Shown: piece after piece, positions 5,338 through 5,389 of the stretch | Numbering within the stretch: position 1 is the stretch's first letter | Layout of the letters: every line of letters starts with the position of its first letter | Assembly (NCBI GenBank): GCA_003499525.1 | Contig: DNTB01000054.1 | Coordinates: forward strand, 1 to 5,389 | Reading direction: 5' to 3' | Length of the DNA: 5,389 nucleotides | Source of the DNA: Flavobacteriales bacterium | Lineage (GTDB): Bacteria > Bacteroidota > Bacteroidia > Flavobacteriales_G > Salibacteraceae | The notes under the pieces: model-generated | What the model saw: the letters and a program-made list of their open reading frames with translations, nothing else | Database searches by the model: none | What the model was told of the DNA's origin: nothing | Position numbers and translations under genes: made by a program

Positions 5338-5389
5338 GGTGTTCAATAACTAAGCATTCGTGTGGCCGATAGGCCCAATCCCGAATGGC
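5338..5389. repeat. attC-like palindrome, right of operon, cut by window end
   Basis: Starting 5 nt after the last stop, GGTGTTCAA (5338-5346) is followed by a 7-nt spacer (5347-5353). Then come the arm GCATTCG (5354-5360) and its partner CGAATGGC (5382-5389), which pair over 7 bp with one unpaired extra G. Between them is GGCC-GATA-GGCC (5364-5375), a 4-bp hairpin with a tetraloop. An extrahelical base in an arm and a terminal stem-loop are features of folded attC sites. The outer R' box would lie beyond the window, so the site is incomplete. The R''-like box reads GTTCAAT, with T where the consensus ends in C. There is no T-tract, so an intrinsic terminator is not supported. Confidence 0.4.

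Noticed and set aside
5364..5375. GGCC-GATA-GGCC hairpin as an intrinsic terminator of the operon
   Set aside because: The stem is only 4 bp and is not followed by a T-tract; it fits better as the tip of the larger palindrome.

Overview
The window looks like a piece of a Bacteroidota genome, perhaps of the Cytophagia or Flavobacteriia kind. This is inferred from moderately AT-rich DNA, A-rich start regions without Shine-Dalgarno sequences, a signal peptide ending in the 'AFSQ' style common in that phylum, and protein families I associate with it. I could not search a database, so the assignment is tentative.

Layout: positions 1-359 hold no convincing protein gene but are rich in inverted repeats. 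An imperfect attC-like palindrome occupies about 8-125. A nested hairpin lies at 138-193, and a strong 12-bp-stem hairpin at 206-268. A five-codon reading frame at 338-355 sits inside a small hairpin just before the first gene. From 360 to 5333 seven genes run on the + strand with gaps of at most 4 nt or with overlaps, so they almost certainly form one operon. In order they encode a flavodoxin-fold FMN/NAD(P)H oxidoreductase, a small zinc-ribbon protein, an unrecognised 264-residue protein with a WPHHF motif, a small secreted outer-membrane beta-barrel-like protein, a DUF1622-like membrane protein, a DUF2721-like membrane protein, and a 648-residue fusion of a Rieske [2Fe-2S] ferredoxin with a pyruvate-oxidase-like thiamine diphosphate (ThDP) enzyme. 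Five bases after the last stop a second attC-like palindrome begins and is cut by the window end.

The most notable gene is the fusion at 3387-5333. A complete Rieske ferredoxin (residues 1 to about 105, C48/H50/C67/H70) precedes a complete PoxB-like enzyme (E162, GDG at 548-550, NNN at 575-577), and the protein ends about where the ThDP fold ends. The reading offered here is a 2-oxoacid-oxidising enzyme that passes electrons from its flavin to its own iron-sulfur cluster instead of docking on the membrane. The flavodoxin-like protein encoded by the first gene is a possible redox partner. The roles of the three envelope proteins and the two small unknowns are not evident.

The second notable point is structural. 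The sequence just inside the left palindrome (120-128) is complementary at 8 of 9 positions to the start of the right palindrome (5338-5346), as expected if the whole operon were one very large integron-type cassette. This is a hypothesis; no integrase is in the window.
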